Of a DNA stretch of 64,000 bases, positions 36,272 through 45,870 are shown one piece after another. Source of the DNA: Nocardioides zeae (GTDB taxonomy: Bacteria > Actinomycetota > Actinomycetes > Propionibacteriales > Nocardioidaceae). The DNA lies in assembly GCF_030818655.1 (NCBI RefSeq), contig NZ_JAUTAN010000001.1:248001-312000 (forward strand). Direction: 5' to 3'. How positions within the stretch are numbered: position 1 is the first letter of the stretch; every line of letters starts with the position of its first letter. The translations under genes were made by a program, and so were the position numbers. The notes beneath the pieces were generated by a model. It made no database searches and was not told the DNA's origin. It saw only the letters and a program-made list of their open reading frames with translations.

Positions 36272-36681
36272 GGGTGCTGCTCGTGACCGGGGTGGCCGTG
36301 GGTGCGCCGGTCCTCCTTCATCTCCGCCTCGAAGAGGTGGCGACGTCCCTCGACGAGCTCGTCGCGCGCCTCCTTCTCGATGCGGCGGAAGGTGGCGTAG
36401 TAGCCGTCGTCGTACTCCTCGACGATCTGGAACGACCAGCGGCCGTAGAGCAGGTTGCGGCCGACGACCTCCCGCTCGACGCGGTCCGCCAGCTCGCCGT
36501 GACCGGCCTCCCGGAGCTCGTCGACGGCCTGGCCGACAGTGAGGTCGGCGGTGCCGGAGAGCCGGTGGAACGTGTAGAGGTGGCCGCGCGCGACCTCCAC
36601 CGCCTCGAGGGCCTCGGACAGCTTGCCGAGTGCGCTGACGGTGGCATCGGTGACGCCGTCGGGCCGCTGGTGGTCGTCCAT
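36268..36681 (-). CDS. Conserved protein of unknown function
   Basis: 137 residues, mostly helical: VSALGKLSEALEAVEVARGHLYTFHRLSG, then VDELREAGHGELADRVEREVVGRN and VEEYDDGYYATFRRIEKEARDELVEGRRH, ending in a His-rich tail (THGHPGHEQHP). I recognise it as an actinobacterial conserved family without assigned function; the His tail could bind metal. Coupled to the DoxX gene by GTGA. Confidence 0.8.
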   Translation of the reverse strand: MDDHQRPDGVTDATVSALGKLSEALEAVEVARGHLYTFHRLSGTADLTVGQAVDELREAGHGELADRVEREVVGRNLLYGRWSFQIVEEYDDGYYATFRRIEKEARDELVEGRRHLFEAEMKEDRRTHGHPGHEQHP

Positions 36682-36705
36682 GGGTCGATGGTGCCGGACA
36701 GCACA

Positions 36706-36737
36706 AGACGCCCCCGCCCCGAAGGGCGAGGGCGTCT
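36706..36737 (-). terminator. Hairpin terminator of the lipoprotein gene
   Basis: AGACGCCCCCGCCC-cgaa-GGGCGAGGGCGTCT with a bulge, 11 nt past the minus-strand stop at 36748. Confidence 0.7.
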
Positions 36738-36747
36738 CGTGGGTGGA

Positions 36748-37413
36748 TCAGGACCAGATGACCTGCGTGTCGTCCCACAGGCTGTAGTCGTCGCCCTCGG
36801 CGAACGCGACCTGCGTGACGGCCTGGTCGGAGAGGAAGGTGTCGCAGGTCTCGAACGTCGAGCCGTCCCAGTCGGTGTCGGGGCTCTCCTCGTCGCAGCC
36901 GCCGACGCCGTTGCCGAAGTTGATGAGCTGCGAGGTGTCGTTGCCGTCGGCGGTGAGGCCGTCGAGGCTGATCACCATGCCGCCGAGGTTCTCGGGGGAC
37001 TCGACGCCGGTGACCTCGTAGGTCACGTGGTACGGCGTCATCCCTTCCGCGCCGTCGACATCGGCGACGTCGGCCGGGTCACCCTCGCGGATCTCGACCA
37101 CGGTGATCTCGATGACGCCCTCGTTGCCGGCGTAGTCGAAGGGCACCGTGGCGGTGTCGCCGAGTGCCAGGTCTGAGCCGGGCTCGGTCAGCTCGCCGTC
37201 GAACGTGGCGGCGTCGTCGCTCTCGTCCTCCGTCGCGTCGTCGGTGGGGTCGTCGGTCTCCTCGTCGTCGCTGGTCTCGTCGTCGGAGGTCGACGGGGTC
37301 GACTCGCTCGTCGCGTCGGACGAGTCGTCCGCGTCGTCGCTCCCGCAGGCGCTGAGGGCAGCGGTGAGGACGGTCGCGACCGCGACGGTGGCCAGCTTGC
37401 GGCGGTGACGCAT
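36748..37413 (-). CDS. Secreted lipoprotein of unknown function
   Basis: 221 residues. Lipobox LSACG (Cys23), then ~45 residues almost entirely Ser, Thr, Asp and Glu, then a compact domain (ALGDTATVPFDYAGNEGVIEITVVEI ... read in part) with a Cys pair in GNGVGGCDEES and FETCDTF, similar in pattern to actinobacterial DUF4352-like or copper-chaperone-like lipoproteins. Start ATG 37413 begins the signal peptide; an earlier in-frame start would put a polar segment before it. Confidence 0.82.
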   Translation of the reverse strand: MRHRRKLATVAVATVLTAALSACGSDDADDSSDATSESTPSTSDDETSDDEETDDPTDDATEDESDDAATFDGELTEPGSDLALGDTATVPFDYAGNEGVIEITVVEIREGDPADVADVDGAEGMTPYHVTYEVTGVESPENLGGMVISLDGLTADGNDTSQLINFGNGVGGCDEESPDTDWDGSTFETCDTFLSDQAVTQVAFAEGDDYSLWDDTQVIWS

Positions 37414-37434
37414 GGGGGTGCTCCAGTTCTGCTC

Positions 37435-37484
37435 GGGGAGGCACCGCCTCCCCGCGGCGCCGAGGAGGTCTTTACCTTCCTCGG
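37435..37484 (-). terminator. Two hairpins between tRNA-Arg and the lipoprotein gene
   Basis: CCGAGGA...TCCTCGG (37460-37484) and GGGGAGGC-acc-GCCTCCCC (37435-37453) in series. Probable termination of tRNA-Arg transcripts, or the leader of the lipoprotein mRNA. Confidence 0.5.
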
Positions 37485-37538
37485 AGCCCAGCGAAACTGC
37501 GCTTGCGTCGGTGACCTGTGCCACGCAGGGCTGGACGG

Positions 37539-37612
37539 TGCCCCCGGCAGGATTCGAACCTGCGACCGGCGGATTAGAAGGCCGCTGCTCTATCCAGCTG
37601 AGCTACGGAGGC
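37539..37612 (-). tRNA. tRNA-Arg (anticodon UCU)
   Basis: Acceptor GCCTCCG/CGGGGGC, anticodon loop TTCTAAT, T arm AGGTTCGAATCCT; A73 is encoded but not a full CCA. Confidence 0.95.
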
Positions 37613-37764
37613 GCGGCGACCCGCGGCACGGCCGCGGTCACCGGTGTGATTGTAGGGGTCGTCTGCCCCGATCTGCTGTGCCGTCGGCCAGCGACTGGGA
37701 GGATGCTCGCCGAGAAGAGCAGGAGCGCCCGCGTCGTCGGAGCGTCGACGAGGGAGCAGAGCAC

Positions 37765-38694
37765 GTGTCCGAGCAACCGTCCACCCCCGACCCCGGGGCG
37801 CCGGGCCCGTACGGCGCACCCCACGCCGCGTCGTACCCGGCGGGACCGCTCGTCCCCGAGCGGCTCGCTCCGCCGCTCCCGACGTACCCCGGACCCGACG
37901 CGCCCCCCTCAGCCGAGGGCAGCCGCCTCGCCTCCGCCGCGCTCGCCCTCGCGTGCCTGCCGCTCGGCGTCACCAACGTGCTCGGGGTCGTGCTCGGCGC
38001 CGTCGGCATGGCCGCCGGCCCGCGGGTGCGGCCGCGGTGGGGCATGTCCGTCGCCGCCGTCGTCGTGGGCACGCTCTGGATGGCGGCGGGAGCCGGGATC
38101 GGGGTCGCCGTGTGGACGGCGGACCGTGACGCCGACCCCGACACGGCCGCCCGGGTCGCGGAGCTGGGCGACGAGGTCGACGACCTGCGCGGCGACGTGT
38201 TCGACGCGCTGGGACCCGGCGGCGCCTACTCCGAGACCGAGGTGTTCGCGGAGCTCGACGACGAGGAGGAGCGTGCGGCGGTCGAGGTCCTCGACGAGGA
38301 CGTGCCCGTCACCGATCTCGCGCCGGGCACGTGCGTCCTCGACCCCGCGCTGAACCAGGTGCTGTGGACGGGGGAGCACCTCCCGAGGGTCCTCGCCACC
38401 GTCGACTGCGCCGACGCGCACGACGCCGAGCTGGTGGGGACGATCACCGTGCCCTCCCGCGCCGCCGAGGACGGCTGGGACAGCGACCCGTTCTGGGAGT
38501 TCGCCTACGACACCTGCGACGACGCCTTCTACGACTACGCCGGCGACAGCGGCTACTGGGAGGCGGAGGACGTCTACACGGCCTTCGTCCCCCCGTCGGA
38601 GGAGGCGTGGGACGCCGGCGACCGCACCGTCCACTGCTTCGCGTCGGGCGAGGTCCTGACGACGGGCTCCCTGCGCGCCGTCGAGGCCGGCTGA
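37765..38694 (+). CDS. Membrane protein with Pro-rich N-terminus and extracytoplasmic septum-formation-like domain
   Basis: 309 residues. A Pro-rich cytoplasmic tail (~1-55), two helices (ALALACLPLGVTNVLGVVLGAVGMAA region and MSVAAVVVGTLWMAAGAGIGVAVW, each read in part), then an external domain with DVPVTDLAPGTCVLD, ATVDCADAHDAELVG and TVHCFASGE, the Cys/His pattern of actinobacterial septum-formation-family proteins. GTG 37765 follows CGAGGGAGC. Paralogue follows at once at 38696. Confidence 0.82.
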   Translation: MSEQPSTPDPGAPGPYGAPHAASYPAGPLVPERLAPPLPTYPGPDAPPSAEGSRLASAALALACLPLGVTNVLGVVLGAVGMAAGPRVRPRWGMSVAAVVVGTLWMAAGAGIGVAVWTADRDADPDTAARVAELGDEVDDLRGDVFDALGPGGAYSETEVFAELDDEEERAAVEVLDEDVPVTDLAPGTCVLDPALNQVLWTGEHLPRVLATVDCADAHDAELVGTITVPSRAAEDGWDSDPFWEFAYDTCDDAFYDYAGDSGYWEAEDVYTAFVPPSEEAWDAGDRTVHCFASGEVLTTGSLRAVEAG

Positions 38695-38695
38695 C

Positions 38696-39421
38696 GTGGG
38701 CGACCACGACGTCCCGCCCGGGCCGCCCCCGGAGCAGTTCCTGCGGCCGACGCCCGTCCCGCCGCAGGACGGCGCCGCCGCCCCGCCGCCGTACGTCGCG
38801 CCCCCGTCCTCGCCGTACCCCGCGCCCCCGCCGTACCCCGCCCCCTGGGGCGGTCCGGTGCCGCCGCCCCGGAAGTCCGGCACGGGCCTCGCCGTCGTCG
38901 TCGGCATCGCCGTGGCGGCCGCGGCGCTGGGTGTGGGTCTGATGCTGGTCGACGACGCCCTGGAGAGCCCGAACGCCGGCACCACCATGGAGGGCGTCGA
39001 CGAGAGCGACCCGTGGTTCGTCGAGGACCTCGACGCCACGCCGGTCCGGGTCGAGGACCTGGCCGTGGGGGACTGCTTCTTCGACGGCCCGTACGTCGCG
39101 GACGACGACCTCGGGACCAGCTGGGAGGTCGACCTGGTCGACTGCGCCGACGAGCACGCGCTGGAGGTCGTGGGCGAGTTCGAGCTGACCGGCGAGCGCC
39201 TCCCGCGGCAGAACGAGGCGTTCTTCAGCGACCTCGAGGAGCGTTGCTGGTCGGCCTTCGACGACAACGTGGCTCCGGGCGTCGCGTCGGACGACCGGTG
39301 GATCAACTTCTACTGGCCCTCCCGGCAGTCGTGGGACCAGGGCGACCGGCTCGTGACCTGCGTGGCCGCGACCGATCGGCTGGTGCGGGGGTCCCTCGTC
39401 CGCGGCTCGGGGGCCGCCTGA
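38696..39421 (+). CDS. Septum-formation-family membrane protein, paralogue of the preceding gene
   Basis: 241 residues. A Pro-rich cytoplasmic segment (PPPYVAPPSSPYPAPPPYPA), one helix (GLAVVVGIAVAAAALGVGLML), then an external domain: VRVEDLAVGDCFFDG, VDLVDCADEHALEVVG, ERCWSAFD and DRLVTCVAATDRLVRGS. Shares the VDCAD..A.E.VG core with the upstream protein, so the pair arose by duplication. GTG start 2 nt after the preceding stop. Confidence 0.82.
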   Translation: MGDHDVPPGPPPEQFLRPTPVPPQDGAAAPPPYVAPPSSPYPAPPPYPAPWGGPVPPPRKSGTGLAVVVGIAVAAAALGVGLMLVDDALESPNAGTTMEGVDESDPWFVEDLDATPVRVEDLAVGDCFFDGPYVADDDLGTSWEVDLVDCADEHALEVVGEFELTGERLPRQNEAFFSDLEERCWSAFDDNVAPGVASDDRWINFYWPSRQSWDQGDRLVTCVAATDRLVRGSLVRGSGAA

Positions 39422-39449
39422 CGTTTCCGCGGTACGCCGCGGCTCCGCC

Positions 39450-39455
39450 TACCAT
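39450..39455 (+). promoter_or_regulatory. Predicted -10 element of the SDR gene, leaderless
   Basis: TACCAT, 6 nt, then GTG 39462. Confidence 0.45.
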
Positions 39456-39461
39456 CGACCG

Positions 39462-40980
39462 GTGATCGACCCCGCTGCACCCGCCGCCACCCGCCCGGAC
39501 GGCATCGACCCCCGACGACCTCGCCACGACGCTCCGCGTGCTGCAGGAGGTCGCGGCGCTCCACCCGGACCACCCCGACGTCACGACGGTGAAGCGCGCC
39601 GCGTCGTACATGTACAAGCTCATCAAGAAGACCCGTCGCGCCGAGATCCGCATGGAGCGGCAGACCCACGACCAGGAGATCATCGAGCGCACCGCGACCG
39701 GGTCGCGGATGCGGATCGACGACGAGACCGCCGGGATCCCGCTCGTCTCGACGGCGCCGGGCGCCTTCGCGGGCGAGCTCATCACGGCGCGCGGCTGCTA
39801 CATCTGCAAGCAGGACTTCACGCTCGTCGACGCCTTCTACCACTGGCTGTGCCCCTCCTGCGCCGCGAAGTCGCACGCCAAGCGGGAGCAGCGCACCGAC
39901 CTCACCGGCAAGCGGGCGCTGCTGACGGGCGGCCGGGCGAAGATCGGCATGTACATCGCGCTCCGCCTCCTCCGCGACGGCGCCGACCTGACGATCACGA
40001 CGCGGTTCCCGCGGGACGCCGTACGGCGCTTCGCCGCCCTCGAGGACTCCGACGACTGGCTGCACCGCCTCAAGGTCGTCGGGATCGACCTCCGCGACCC
40101 GACCCAGGTGCTCGCCCTGGCCGACGACGTCGCGGCGGGCGGCCCGCTCGACATCATCGTCAACAACGCCTGCCAGACGGTGCGGCGCTCCCCGGGCGCC
40201 TACTCCCAGCTCGTCGAGATGGAGTCGGCGCCGCTGCCGAACGACCGGGTGCTGCCCGAGATGGTCACCTTCGACCGGGTCTCGGAGGCCCACCCGGCCG
40301 CGATCGCCGGCGCGCTCGCCGACGTGGCCGTGGCCCACCACGAGGGCGAGTCGGTCGAGCACGCCCAGGCGGTGCACAACGCCGCGTCGCTGACGGCCCT
40401 CGCGCTGAAGGCCGGCAACGCCTCCCTCGAGGCGCACCTCGCCGGCACGGCCGTCGACGCCGGCGGCCTGCTGCCCGACCTCCAGACCACCAACTCGTGG
40501 ACCCAGGTCGTCGACGAGGTCGACCCGCTGGAGCTCCTCGAGGTGCAGTTCTGCAACTCGATCGCGCCCTTCCTGCTCATCAGCCGGCTGCGTCCCGCGA
40601 TGCGGGAGGCCGTACGTCGCGGGGCCCGCCGCGCCTACGTCGTCAACGTCTCGGCGATGGAGGGCCAGTTCTCCCGGCGCTACAAGGGGCCGGGACACCC
40701 GCACACCAACATGGCGAAGGCCGCGCTCAACATGCTCACGCGCACGAGCGCGGGGGAGATGTTCGAGACCGACCGGATCCTCATGACGGCCGTGGACACG
40801 GGCTGGATCACCGACGAGCGCCCCCACCAGGAGAAGCTCCGCATCGCCGCCGAGGGGTGGCACGCGCCGCTCGACCTGGTCGACGGGGCCGCGCGGGTCT
40901 ACGACCCCATCGTGCGCGGCGAGGCCGGCGAGGACCTGTTCGGCTGCTTCGTGAAGGACTACGAGCCCAGCCCCTGGTGA
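39462..40980 (+). pseudogene. SDR-fold oxidoreductase with N-terminal zinc-ribbon segment, one-base frameshift
   Basis: About 505 residues when the C5 run at 39509-39513 is shortened by one C (DGIDPDDLATTLRVLQEVAAL); as given, the start GTG 39462 runs out of frame, and only the part from 39538 is open. Domains: a helical N-terminus (~1-100), a zinc-ribbon-like GCYICKQDF...LCPSCAAKSH at ~110, then a Rossmann fold (GKRALLTGGRAKIGMYIA) and NNACQTV. The classical YxxxK is replaced: the Lys of NMAKAAL has Thr four residues before it, so it may not be a normal SDR dehydrogenase. Redox role inferred only from the fold. Confidence 0.82.
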
Positions 40981-41010
40981 CCTCCGCGGGACCGCGTCGT
41001 TGACGGGGGC

Positions 41011-41328
41011 ATGGACGCCATCGCCCTCCACGTCCGCCTCGTCGAGCAGGTCGGCCGCGCGGTCGACGAGCTCGTGCGCCCGACCGCGACGAGGCGCTCC
41101 CGGCTGGTCGACCTCTGCGTGGAGGGGGCGCTGGCCTGCGACGTCGTGACCGACGACGGTCGCGTCGCCGACGGCCCCGACGTCGCGCGACGGTCGCGCT
41201 GGGCCACCTCCGTGCTGTGCGAGCTCGCCGAGCCGGAGGTCGACGCGTCGACGCGCCACCGGCTCGCGCTCGCCACCGAGGTCGGCGTGGCGCGGTTCTG
41301 CGCGGCAGTGCGCCGCCGGGCCGTCTGA
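41011..41328 (+). CDS. Hypothetical small protein
   Basis: 105 residues, helical and Arg/Val/Ala-rich (LHVRLVEQVGRAVDELVRP ... GVARFCAAVRRRAV), with high third-position GC like its neighbours. No family recognised. ATG 41011 follows a GACGGGGG stretch. Real coding status is uncertain. Confidence 0.4.
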   Translation: MDAIALHVRLVEQVGRAVDELVRPTATRRSRLVDLCVEGALACDVVTDDGRVADGPDVARRSRWATSVLCELAEPEVDASTRHRLALATEVGVARFCAAVRRRAV

Positions 41329-41408
41329 CCCGTCCGGTGGCCCTCCAGGTCAGCCAGGCGTGGCGCAACGGCACCGTCGGGCTGGCCTCCGCGTCCTGAG
41401 CGGCAGGC

Positions 41409-42845
41409 TCAGGGGACGAGCCGCCCCATCCACTCCTCGACGTCGCTGACCGTGCGGGGGAGCGCGGCCGACAGGTTGCGGCAGCCGTCCGCCGTCACGA
41501 GCACGTCGTCCTCGATGCGGATGCCGATCCCGCGCAGCTCCTCGGGCACGAGCAGGTCGTCCGCCTGGAAGTAGAGGCCCGGCTCGACCGTGAGGCACAT
41601 GCCCTCGGCCAGGTCGCCCCGCGGGTAGACGTCGACCGAGGCCTGGGCGCAGTCGTGGACGTCCATGCCGAGCATGTGGCTCGTGCCGTGCAGCGTCCAC
41701 CGCGCGTAGACGCGGCTGTCCGGGTCGAGCGCCTCCTCCGGCGAGCAGGGGAGCAGCCCCAGGTCACCGAGACCGTGCGCGAGGACGGTCATCGCAGCCT
41801 GGTGGACGGCCGTGAACGCCACGCCGGGCCGGACCGTGTCGATCCCGGCCTGCTGGGCGTCGAGCACGAGCTGGTAGAGGTCGCGCTGCAGGGGCGTGAA
41901 CCGGCCGTCGACCGGCAGGGTGCGCGTGACGTCGGCCGTGTAGAGGTTCCGGCCTTCCACGCCCATGTCGAGCAGGATGAGCTGGCCGGGCACCACGGGG
42001 CCGGTGTTGTCGATCCAGTGCAGCGTGGTGGCGTGGGACCCGGCGCCGACGATCGAGTCGTACCCCAGATCGTTGCCCATCGCCCGCGCCCGGCGGAAGA
42101 ACGTGCCCTCCAGCCAGCGCTCGCCGTGCTCGAGCACCTGCGGCCACTCGCGCACCGCGTCCTCGAACCCCAGCGTGGTGATGTCGCAGGCCTCCTGCAG
42201 CTCCTCGACCTCCCACGCGTCCTTCACGAGGCGGAGCTCGGACGCCACGCGCGCGAGCTCGCCGTCGGCCGCCGCGTCACCCTCCGCCGCCGTCGTGGCG
42301 TCGACCGTGGCGTCGACCCCGCGCAGCACGCGGGTCTTCCCGCCGCGGCGCAGCTCGGCGTCGAGCTCGTCGCGGTGACGGACCGGCAGGCCCAGGGACG
42401 CCTCCAGCTCGGCCAGGGACGGCCGCTCGCCGGCCCAGAGCGCGCCGTACTGGCGGTCGCGGAAGAACTCGTCCGAGTCCCGCCCCGAGCGGGGCCGCGC
42501 GTAGAGCACGGGCTCCCCGTCGGTGAGGACCAGCACGGCGTCGGTGGTGTGGTTGCCGCTGAAGTAGGTGTGCGCGGTGTCGGGGCGGAAGCGGTAGTCG
42601 GTGTCGTTGGAGCGCTGCTTGAACGACCCCGCGGGCAGCACGAGCCGCTCGCCGGGGAACGCCGTCGCGAGGCGCTCGCGCCGGGCTGCGGCCCACGGCT
42701 GGATCGGGTGCGCCGGCACGTCGCGCTCCACCTCGGCCCAGCCGGTGCGCATGAACGCCGCGTACGCCGCCGGCACCGCCGGGTCGTGGGACTCGGTGCC
42801 CTTCTCGGGACCGGTCGGGGCGCTGGCGTCCGTCTCCGCAGTCAT
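41409..42845 (-). CDS. pepP: Xaa-Pro aminopeptidase (aminopeptidase P)
   Basis: 478 residues. N-terminal domain (PAGSFKQRSNDTDYRFRPD...FSGNHTTDAVLVL) and C-terminal pita-bread catalytic domain with metal ligands: LILLDMGVEGRNLYTADVTRT (two Asp, read in part), HGTSHMLGMDVHD (His), LTVEPGLYFQ and IRIEDDVLVT (Glu pair). Cleaves the N-terminal residue before Pro. Confidence 0.95.
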   Translation of the reverse strand: MTAETDASAPTGPEKGTESHDPAVPAAYAAFMRTGWAEVERDVPAHPIQPWAAARRERLATAFPGERLVLPAGSFKQRSNDTDYRFRPDTAHTYFSGNHTTDAVLVLTDGEPVLYARPRSGRDSDEFFRDRQYGALWAGERPSLAELEASLGLPVRHRDELDAELRRGGKTRVLRGVDATVDATTAAEGDAAADGELARVASELRLVKDAWEVEELQEACDITTLGFEDAVREWPQVLEHGERWLEGTFFRRARAMGNDLGYDSIVGAGSHATTLHWIDNTGPVVPGQLILLDMGVEGRNLYTADVTRTLPVDGRFTPLQRDLYQLVLDAQQAGIDTVRPGVAFTAVHQAAMTVLAHGLGDLGLLPCSPEEALDPDSRVYARWTLHGTSHMLGMDVHDCAQASVDVYPRGDLAEGMCLTVEPGLYFQADDLLVPEELRGIGIRIEDDVLVTADGCRNLSAALPRTVSDVEEWMGRLVP

Positions 42846-42942
42846 GACGCCACAGTACGCCGCGGCGACGCCGCGCGACGGCCCGCGATCCGGGCCTGTG
42901 GAGAAGCCCCTGAACGGGCCCGGCGGTGTCGCCGCCCTCCAC

Positions 42943-42948
42943 TAGGGT
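42943..42948 (+). promoter_or_regulatory. Predicted -10 element of the PrsW-dynamin operon, leaderless
   Basis: TAGGGT, 7 nt, then ATG 42956. Confidence 0.5.
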
Positions 42949-42955
42949 GACGCCC

Positions 42956-44074
42956 ATGCCGGCCCGCCATCGCGACAACATCGCCTTCACGGTGGTGGTG
43001 TGGGTGCTGGTCGCGCTCGGCGCGGCGGCGGTCCTGCTGGTGCTGGCGCTCTCGGGCGCGGCCGGCACGCTCGTGCTCGCGACGGCGCTCGCCGCGCTGC
43101 CCGTCGGGCCGGTGGTGGCGACCTACCTGTGGTTGGACCGCTACGAGCCGGAGCCGCGCGGCCTCCTCGTCGCCGGCCTCCTCTGGGGTGCCTGCGTGGC
43201 GACGTCGGCGGCGATCGTGCTCGGCGGTGTCGGTGGCCTGGTGGCGCCCCTCGACCGGACCGCGTCCGCGGTGCTCGTCGCGCCGGTCACCGAGGAGGCG
43301 ACCAAGGGCCTCTTCCTCGTGCTGCTCCTGTGGTGGCGGCGCCACGAGCTCGACGGGGTGCTGGACGGCATCGTCTACGCGGGGATGGTGGGGGTGGGCT
43401 TCGCCTTCACCGAGAACATCCTCTACCTCGCGGCGGCCTACGACGGGGCCGACGGGCTGGGGCCCGGGGGCGTCGAGGCCGTCACGGTCACGTTCGTCCT
43501 CCGCTGCCTCCTCAGCCCGTTCGCCCACCCCTTCTTCACGGCCTTCCTCGGCATCGGGGTGGGCCTGGCCGTGACGTCACGCTCCCGGGTGGTGCGACTG
43601 GGTGCGCCGGTGGTGGGGTACGGGGTGGCCGTGGGCTGGCACGCGCTCTGGAACGCCTCGACCATGCTCCCGACGGGCTTCTTCGGCACCTACGGGCTGC
43701 TCATGCTGCCCGCGTTCCTCCTCCTCGTGGCGGTGGCCGTCTGGTGCCGGGCGCTGGAGCGCCGGGTGCTCACCGCCGCGCTCGAGGACGCGGCCGAGCG
43801 CGGCCTGCTGCCGGCCGCCGACATCCCGTGGATCGCCGACCTCCGGTTGCGGCGGCAGGTGCGTGCCGACGCCCGACGGGGAGGCGGTGCGCGAGCGGCG
43901 GGCATCGTGCGGGAGTATCAGGAGGCGGCGGTGGAGCTCGGCTTCCTCCACCACCGGGTGCTCCGCGGCACGGCTCCCGACGACTTCGTCCAACGGGGGC
44001 AGGTGCACCTGCGGCGCATGCGGGCCACCCGCCCCCTCATCCCGATTCCTGCACAGGTGGTGACCGTCAGATGA
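42956..44074 (+). CDS. PrsW-family intramembrane glutamic protease
   Basis: 372 residues. About eight helices. PrsW signatures: LWLDRYEPEPRGLL, the catalytic APVTEEATKGLFL (EExxK) and GFAFTENILYL, FAHPFFTAF, and VGWHALWN. The C-terminus ends in a ~90-residue soluble Arg-rich part. PrsW proteins cut anti-sigma factors in Bacillus and are abundant in actinobacteria. Stop overlaps the ATG of the first dynamin-like gene. Confidence 0.9.
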   Translation: MPARHRDNIAFTVVVWVLVALGAAAVLLVLALSGAAGTLVLATALAALPVGPVVATYLWLDRYEPEPRGLLVAGLLWGACVATSAAIVLGGVGGLVAPLDRTASAVLVAPVTEEATKGLFLVLLLWWRRHELDGVLDGIVYAGMVGVGFAFTENILYLAAAYDGADGLGPGGVEAVTVTFVLRCLLSPFAHPFFTAFLGIGVGLAVTSRSRVVRLGAPVVGYGVAVGWHALWNASTMLPTGFFGTYGLLMLPAFLLLVAVAVWCRALERRVLTAALEDAAERGLLPAADIPWIADLRLRRQVRADARRGGGARAAGIVREYQEAAVELGFLHHRVLRGTAPDDFVQRGQVHLRRMRATRPLIPIPAQVVTVR

Positions 44075-45870
44075 GCACTTCCGACGACCGTGGACGAGCC
44101 GACGGGCCGCCGCGCCGCGGCGCGCGGTCCGGAGCGACCGAGGCGGGCGGTGTCGCCCAGACGGGCAACGCCCCGATGCTCACCGCGCTCGTGCAGCTCC
44201 GCAGCGCCCTCCAGGCGGCGCACCTGCCGCTGGAGACGCCCGGTGTGGAGGCCGTGCGCGAGGCGCGCACGGAGATGATCGACCAGCTGGAGGACTACGC
44301 GATCCCGCGCCTCATGGCGGTCGAGGCGCCGCTGCTGACGGTCGTGGCGGGGTCCACCGGGGCCGGGAAGTCGACCCTCGTGAACTCGCTCGTGGGCCAC
44401 CGCGTCTCCCAGGCCGGCGTGCTCCGCCCCACCACGCGCTCCGCCGTGCTGGTGCACCACCCCGACGACCGCTCGTGGTTCGGCCCCGACCGGCTGCTGC
44501 CCGAGCTGCGCCGGGTCGAGGACCCCACGACCGACCCGGGGTGCCTGCAGCTGGTGGCGACCGATGCGGTGCCGAAGGGCCTCGCGATCCTCGACGCGCC
44601 CGACATCGACTCCGTCGACCGTCACAACCGCGAGCTCGCCGCGCAGCTCATGGCGGCAGCGGACCTCTGGCTCTTCGTCACCTCGGCGGCGCGGTACGCC
44701 GACCAGGTGCCGTGGGAGTTCCTCAAGGAGGCGGGGGAGCGCTCGACCGCCGTCGCGATCGTGCTCGACCGCACCCCGGCCGACGCCGTCGAGACCGTCG
44801 CGGCGCACCTCGCACGCATGCTCGCGAGCCGCGGCCTCAAGGACTCCCCGCTCTTCATCGTGCACGAGGGCGACCCCGGCACCGACGGCGTGCTACCGCC
44901 GGCGGAGGTCAACGACGTCGTCACCTGGCTGGCCAGCCTCGCGGCCGACCAGAAGGCGCGGGAGTCGGTGGTGCGCCAGACCCTGTCGGGCACGATCCGC
45001 ACGCTGTCGCGCCACAGCCACCAGATCGCCGACGCTGCCGAGAAGCAGGTCGACGAGGCCCGGCGGCTCCGCGCGGCGGTGGACAGCGTCTACGACGAGG
45101 TCGTCTTCGACCTCGAGCAGCAGGTCGTCGACGGCTCGCTCATGGCGGGGGAGCTGCTCGCCCGCTGGCAGGAGTTCGTCGGCAACGGCGAGCTGCTCCG
45201 CTCGCTGGAGACGCGCGTCGGTCTCATCCGTGACCGCATCGTCAACGCGGTCAAGGGCAAGCCGCAGCAGGCCGAGCAGGTCGCCGTGGCGGTGGCGGCC
45301 ACCGCGGGGGCGGAGGTCGTCGCCCAGGCCGAGCGCGCCACCACCGAGCTCGTCGAGCGCTGGCGGTCGTCGGACGCCGGAACAGCCCTCGTCGCGACCG
45401 GCGACCGCCTGGAGCGCCCGTCCCGCGAGCTGGCCCGCGCGGCCGAGCGCACCGTGCGGGAGTGGCAGCGGGAGATCACCGACCTGGTGCGCGAGGAGTC
45501 GGGGGACAAGCGCACCTCGGCCCGCTTCATGGCCTTCGGCGTCGACGGCCTCGGGTCCACCCTCGCCGTCGTCGTGCTGGGCGGTCCCTCGTCCTCGGGC
45601 GGGCGGCAGCTGCTCGACGCCGTGCTCGGGCCCGAGACCACCGGGCGACTCGTCACCACGGCGACCGCGTCGCTGCGGGAGCGCGTGCGTGCGGTCCTCG
45701 AGGCGGAGCGTGCCCGCTACGCGGGGGTCGTCGACCGGCTCGAGGTCGGGGAGGACGCGAGCCTGCGGGTCCGTGCCGCCTCCCGGCGCGTGGACGACAT
45801 CCGCTTCGCCGACCGCTCCGCGCTGCGCAGTGCTGCAGCCGGTACGGCACCGGGCACCGCGCGCCGCTGA
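44071..45870 (+). CDS. Dynamin-family GTPase (first of a tandem pair)
   Basis: 599 residues. G1 (P-loop) VVAGSTGAGKSTLVNSLVG at ~residue 95, G2 candidate TTRSAV, G3 ILDAPDID, G4-like IVLDRTPAD, then long helical regions as in stalk/BSE segments. No clear transmembrane helix. Overlaps PrsW (ATGA) and is followed 108 nt on by a second GTPase; such tandem pairs resemble Streptomyces DynA/DynB and mycobacterial IniA/IniC. Likely membrane remodelling during division or stress. Confidence 0.85.
   Translation: MSTSDDRGRADGPPRRGARSGATEAGGVAQTGNAPMLTALVQLRSALQAAHLPLETPGVEAVREARTEMIDQLEDYAIPRLMAVEAPLLTVVAGSTGAGKSTLVNSLVGHRVSQAGVLRPTTRSAVLVHHPDDRSWFGPDRLLPELRRVEDPTTDPGCLQLVATDAVPKGLAILDAPDIDSVDRHNRELAAQLMAAADLWLFVTSAARYADQVPWEFLKEAGERSTAVAIVLDRTPADAVETVAAHLARMLASRGLKDSPLFIVHEGDPGTDGVLPPAEVNDVVTWLASLAADQKARESVVRQTLSGTIRTLSRHSHQIADAAEKQVDEARRLRAAVDSVYDEVVFDLEQQVVDGSLMAGELLARWQEFVGNGELLRSLETRVGLIRDRIVNAVKGKPQQAEQVAVAVAATAGAEVVAQAERATTELVERWRSSDAGTALVATGDRLERPSRELARAAERTVREWQREITDLVREESGDKRTSARFMAFGVDGLGSTLAVVVLGGPSSSGGRQLLDAVLGPETTGRLVTTATASLRERVRAVLEAERARYAGVVDRLEVGEDASLRVRAASRRVDDIRFADRSALRSAAAGTAPGTARR

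Noticed and set aside
41217..41399. Small open frame in the gap before pepP
   Set aside because: Mostly overlaps the 41011 gene in another frame and has no start signal or motif.
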